64,000 nt of DNA, from positions 124,001-188,000 of the forward strand of contig CAWELH010000003.1 of NCBI GenBank assembly GCA_963809925.1. The letters run 5' to 3'. The notes below the pieces were generated by a model. It made no database searches, was not told where the DNA came from, and saw only the letters and a list, made by a program, of their open reading frames with translations. Made by a program: the position numbers and the translations under genes. Below, piece after piece: positions 63,721 to 64,000 of this stretch. The number at the start of each line of letters is the position of its first letter. Within the stretch, counting starts at the first letter, position 1. Origin of the DNA: DASQZK01 sp963809925 (GTDB lineage: Bacteria; Bacteroidota; Bacteroidia; Bacteroidales; GCA-2748055).

Positions 63721-64000
63721 ATGAAAATTTCTGGAATAGTCCTGCTGCATCTATTTCTCATGATTCACTTAACCTCCATGTCACAAAGTGGATCAAAGGG
63801 AAGGACGCAATCAGAGAAAGTCAGGTTGATTCAAGCCGCTTACAACGATGTCAAAGGGGACTTTCAGCATATGTTTAACGAATGTGTTGGTGCAGGACGC
63901 AGCAATGAAGGCCTGCGTGCCGACTGGCAGGAGCAGTTGAGAATGGTGAAAGACGACCTCGGCTTCAGGTACATCCGGATGCACGGTCTGCTCCATGATG
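63721..64000 (+). CDS. Partial GH39-like glycosidase (5' end)
   Basis: The frame from ATG 63721 is open to the window edge, giving 93 residues. It starts with a signal peptide (MKISGIVLLHLFLMIHLTSM, cleavage near SQ). The visible mature part includes GDFQHMFNECVGAGRSNEGL and GFRYIRMHGLLHD, the conserved N-terminal stretch of GH39 beta-xylosidase-type enzymes. The catalytic residues lie beyond the window. It follows the GH-A lipoprotein gene by 13 nt. Confidence 0.85.
   Translation, partial: MKISGIVLLHLFLMIHLTSMSQSGSKGRTQSEKVRLIQAAYNDVKGDFQHMFNECVGAGRSNEGLRADWQEQLRMVKDDLGFRYIRMHGLLHD

Overview
This 64 kb window comes from a Bacteroidota chromosome, most likely Bacteroidales/Marinilabiliales. 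The evidence is a SusC/SusD pair driven by an ECF sigma factor and FecR, many lipoproteins and SPI-exported proteins, type IX secretion (T9SS) C-terminal domains, a FISUMP-domain protein, a DUF4836 lipoprotein, and promoter boxes of the Bacteroidota type (TTG and TAnnTTTG about 20 nt apart). I saw no tRNA, rRNA, CRISPR array, insertion sequence or prophage. Genus and species cannot be fixed from the sequence alone.

Left part (1-8.5 kb): the start of a possible ABC ATPase, a DUF4836 lipoprotein and a small exported protein lie on the minus strand. On the plus strand a cobalamin riboswitch precedes a three-gene corrinoid-uptake operon: a T9SS-type surface protein, a BtuB-like TonB receptor broken by a one-base frameshift, and a BtuG-like propeller lipoprotein.

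Molybdenum region (8.5-22.3 kb, minus strand): a leader resembling the Moco riboswitch precedes a six-gene operon (TauE/SafE permease, MobB, MoeA, a short MoaA, MoaC, MOSC-MoaB fusion). After two lipoproteins comes a zinc alcohol dehydrogenase, a 13-unit heptamer tandem repeat, and a molybdenum hydroxylase operon (exported large subunit, 2Fe-2S subunit, XdhC-MobA-like maturation fusion). Cofactor synthesis, insertion and a cofactor-using enzyme therefore sit together. MoaD, MoaE and a molybdate ABC transporter are not in the window.

Middle (22.5-37.2 kb): lipB-lipA, a GH26 mannanase-like enzyme with three four-cysteine repeats, trmO, a DUF4091 lipoprotein, a Kup potassium transporter, a sulfatase whose 3' end overlaps a convergent methyltransferase, a predicted 7(1)-knot (septoil) protein, and a propeller-phosphoesterase.

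Right part (37.3-64 kb, plus strand): a large polysaccharide utilization locus. ECF sigma factor and FecR precede a SusC with an STN domain and SusD, then a beta-helix protein, an esterase, a GH-D-like hydrolase, a GH106-like hydrolase, a polysaccharide deacetylase, an MFS transporter, a cytoplasmic GH94-type phosphorylase, a six-hairpin hydrolase, a FISUMP lipoprotein, a clan GH-A glycosidase and the start of a GH39-like enzyme. The layout suggests extracellular and periplasmic trimming of a substituted heteropolysaccharide, import of a disaccharide by the MFS carrier, and phosphorolysis in the cytoplasm. The glycan is not known.
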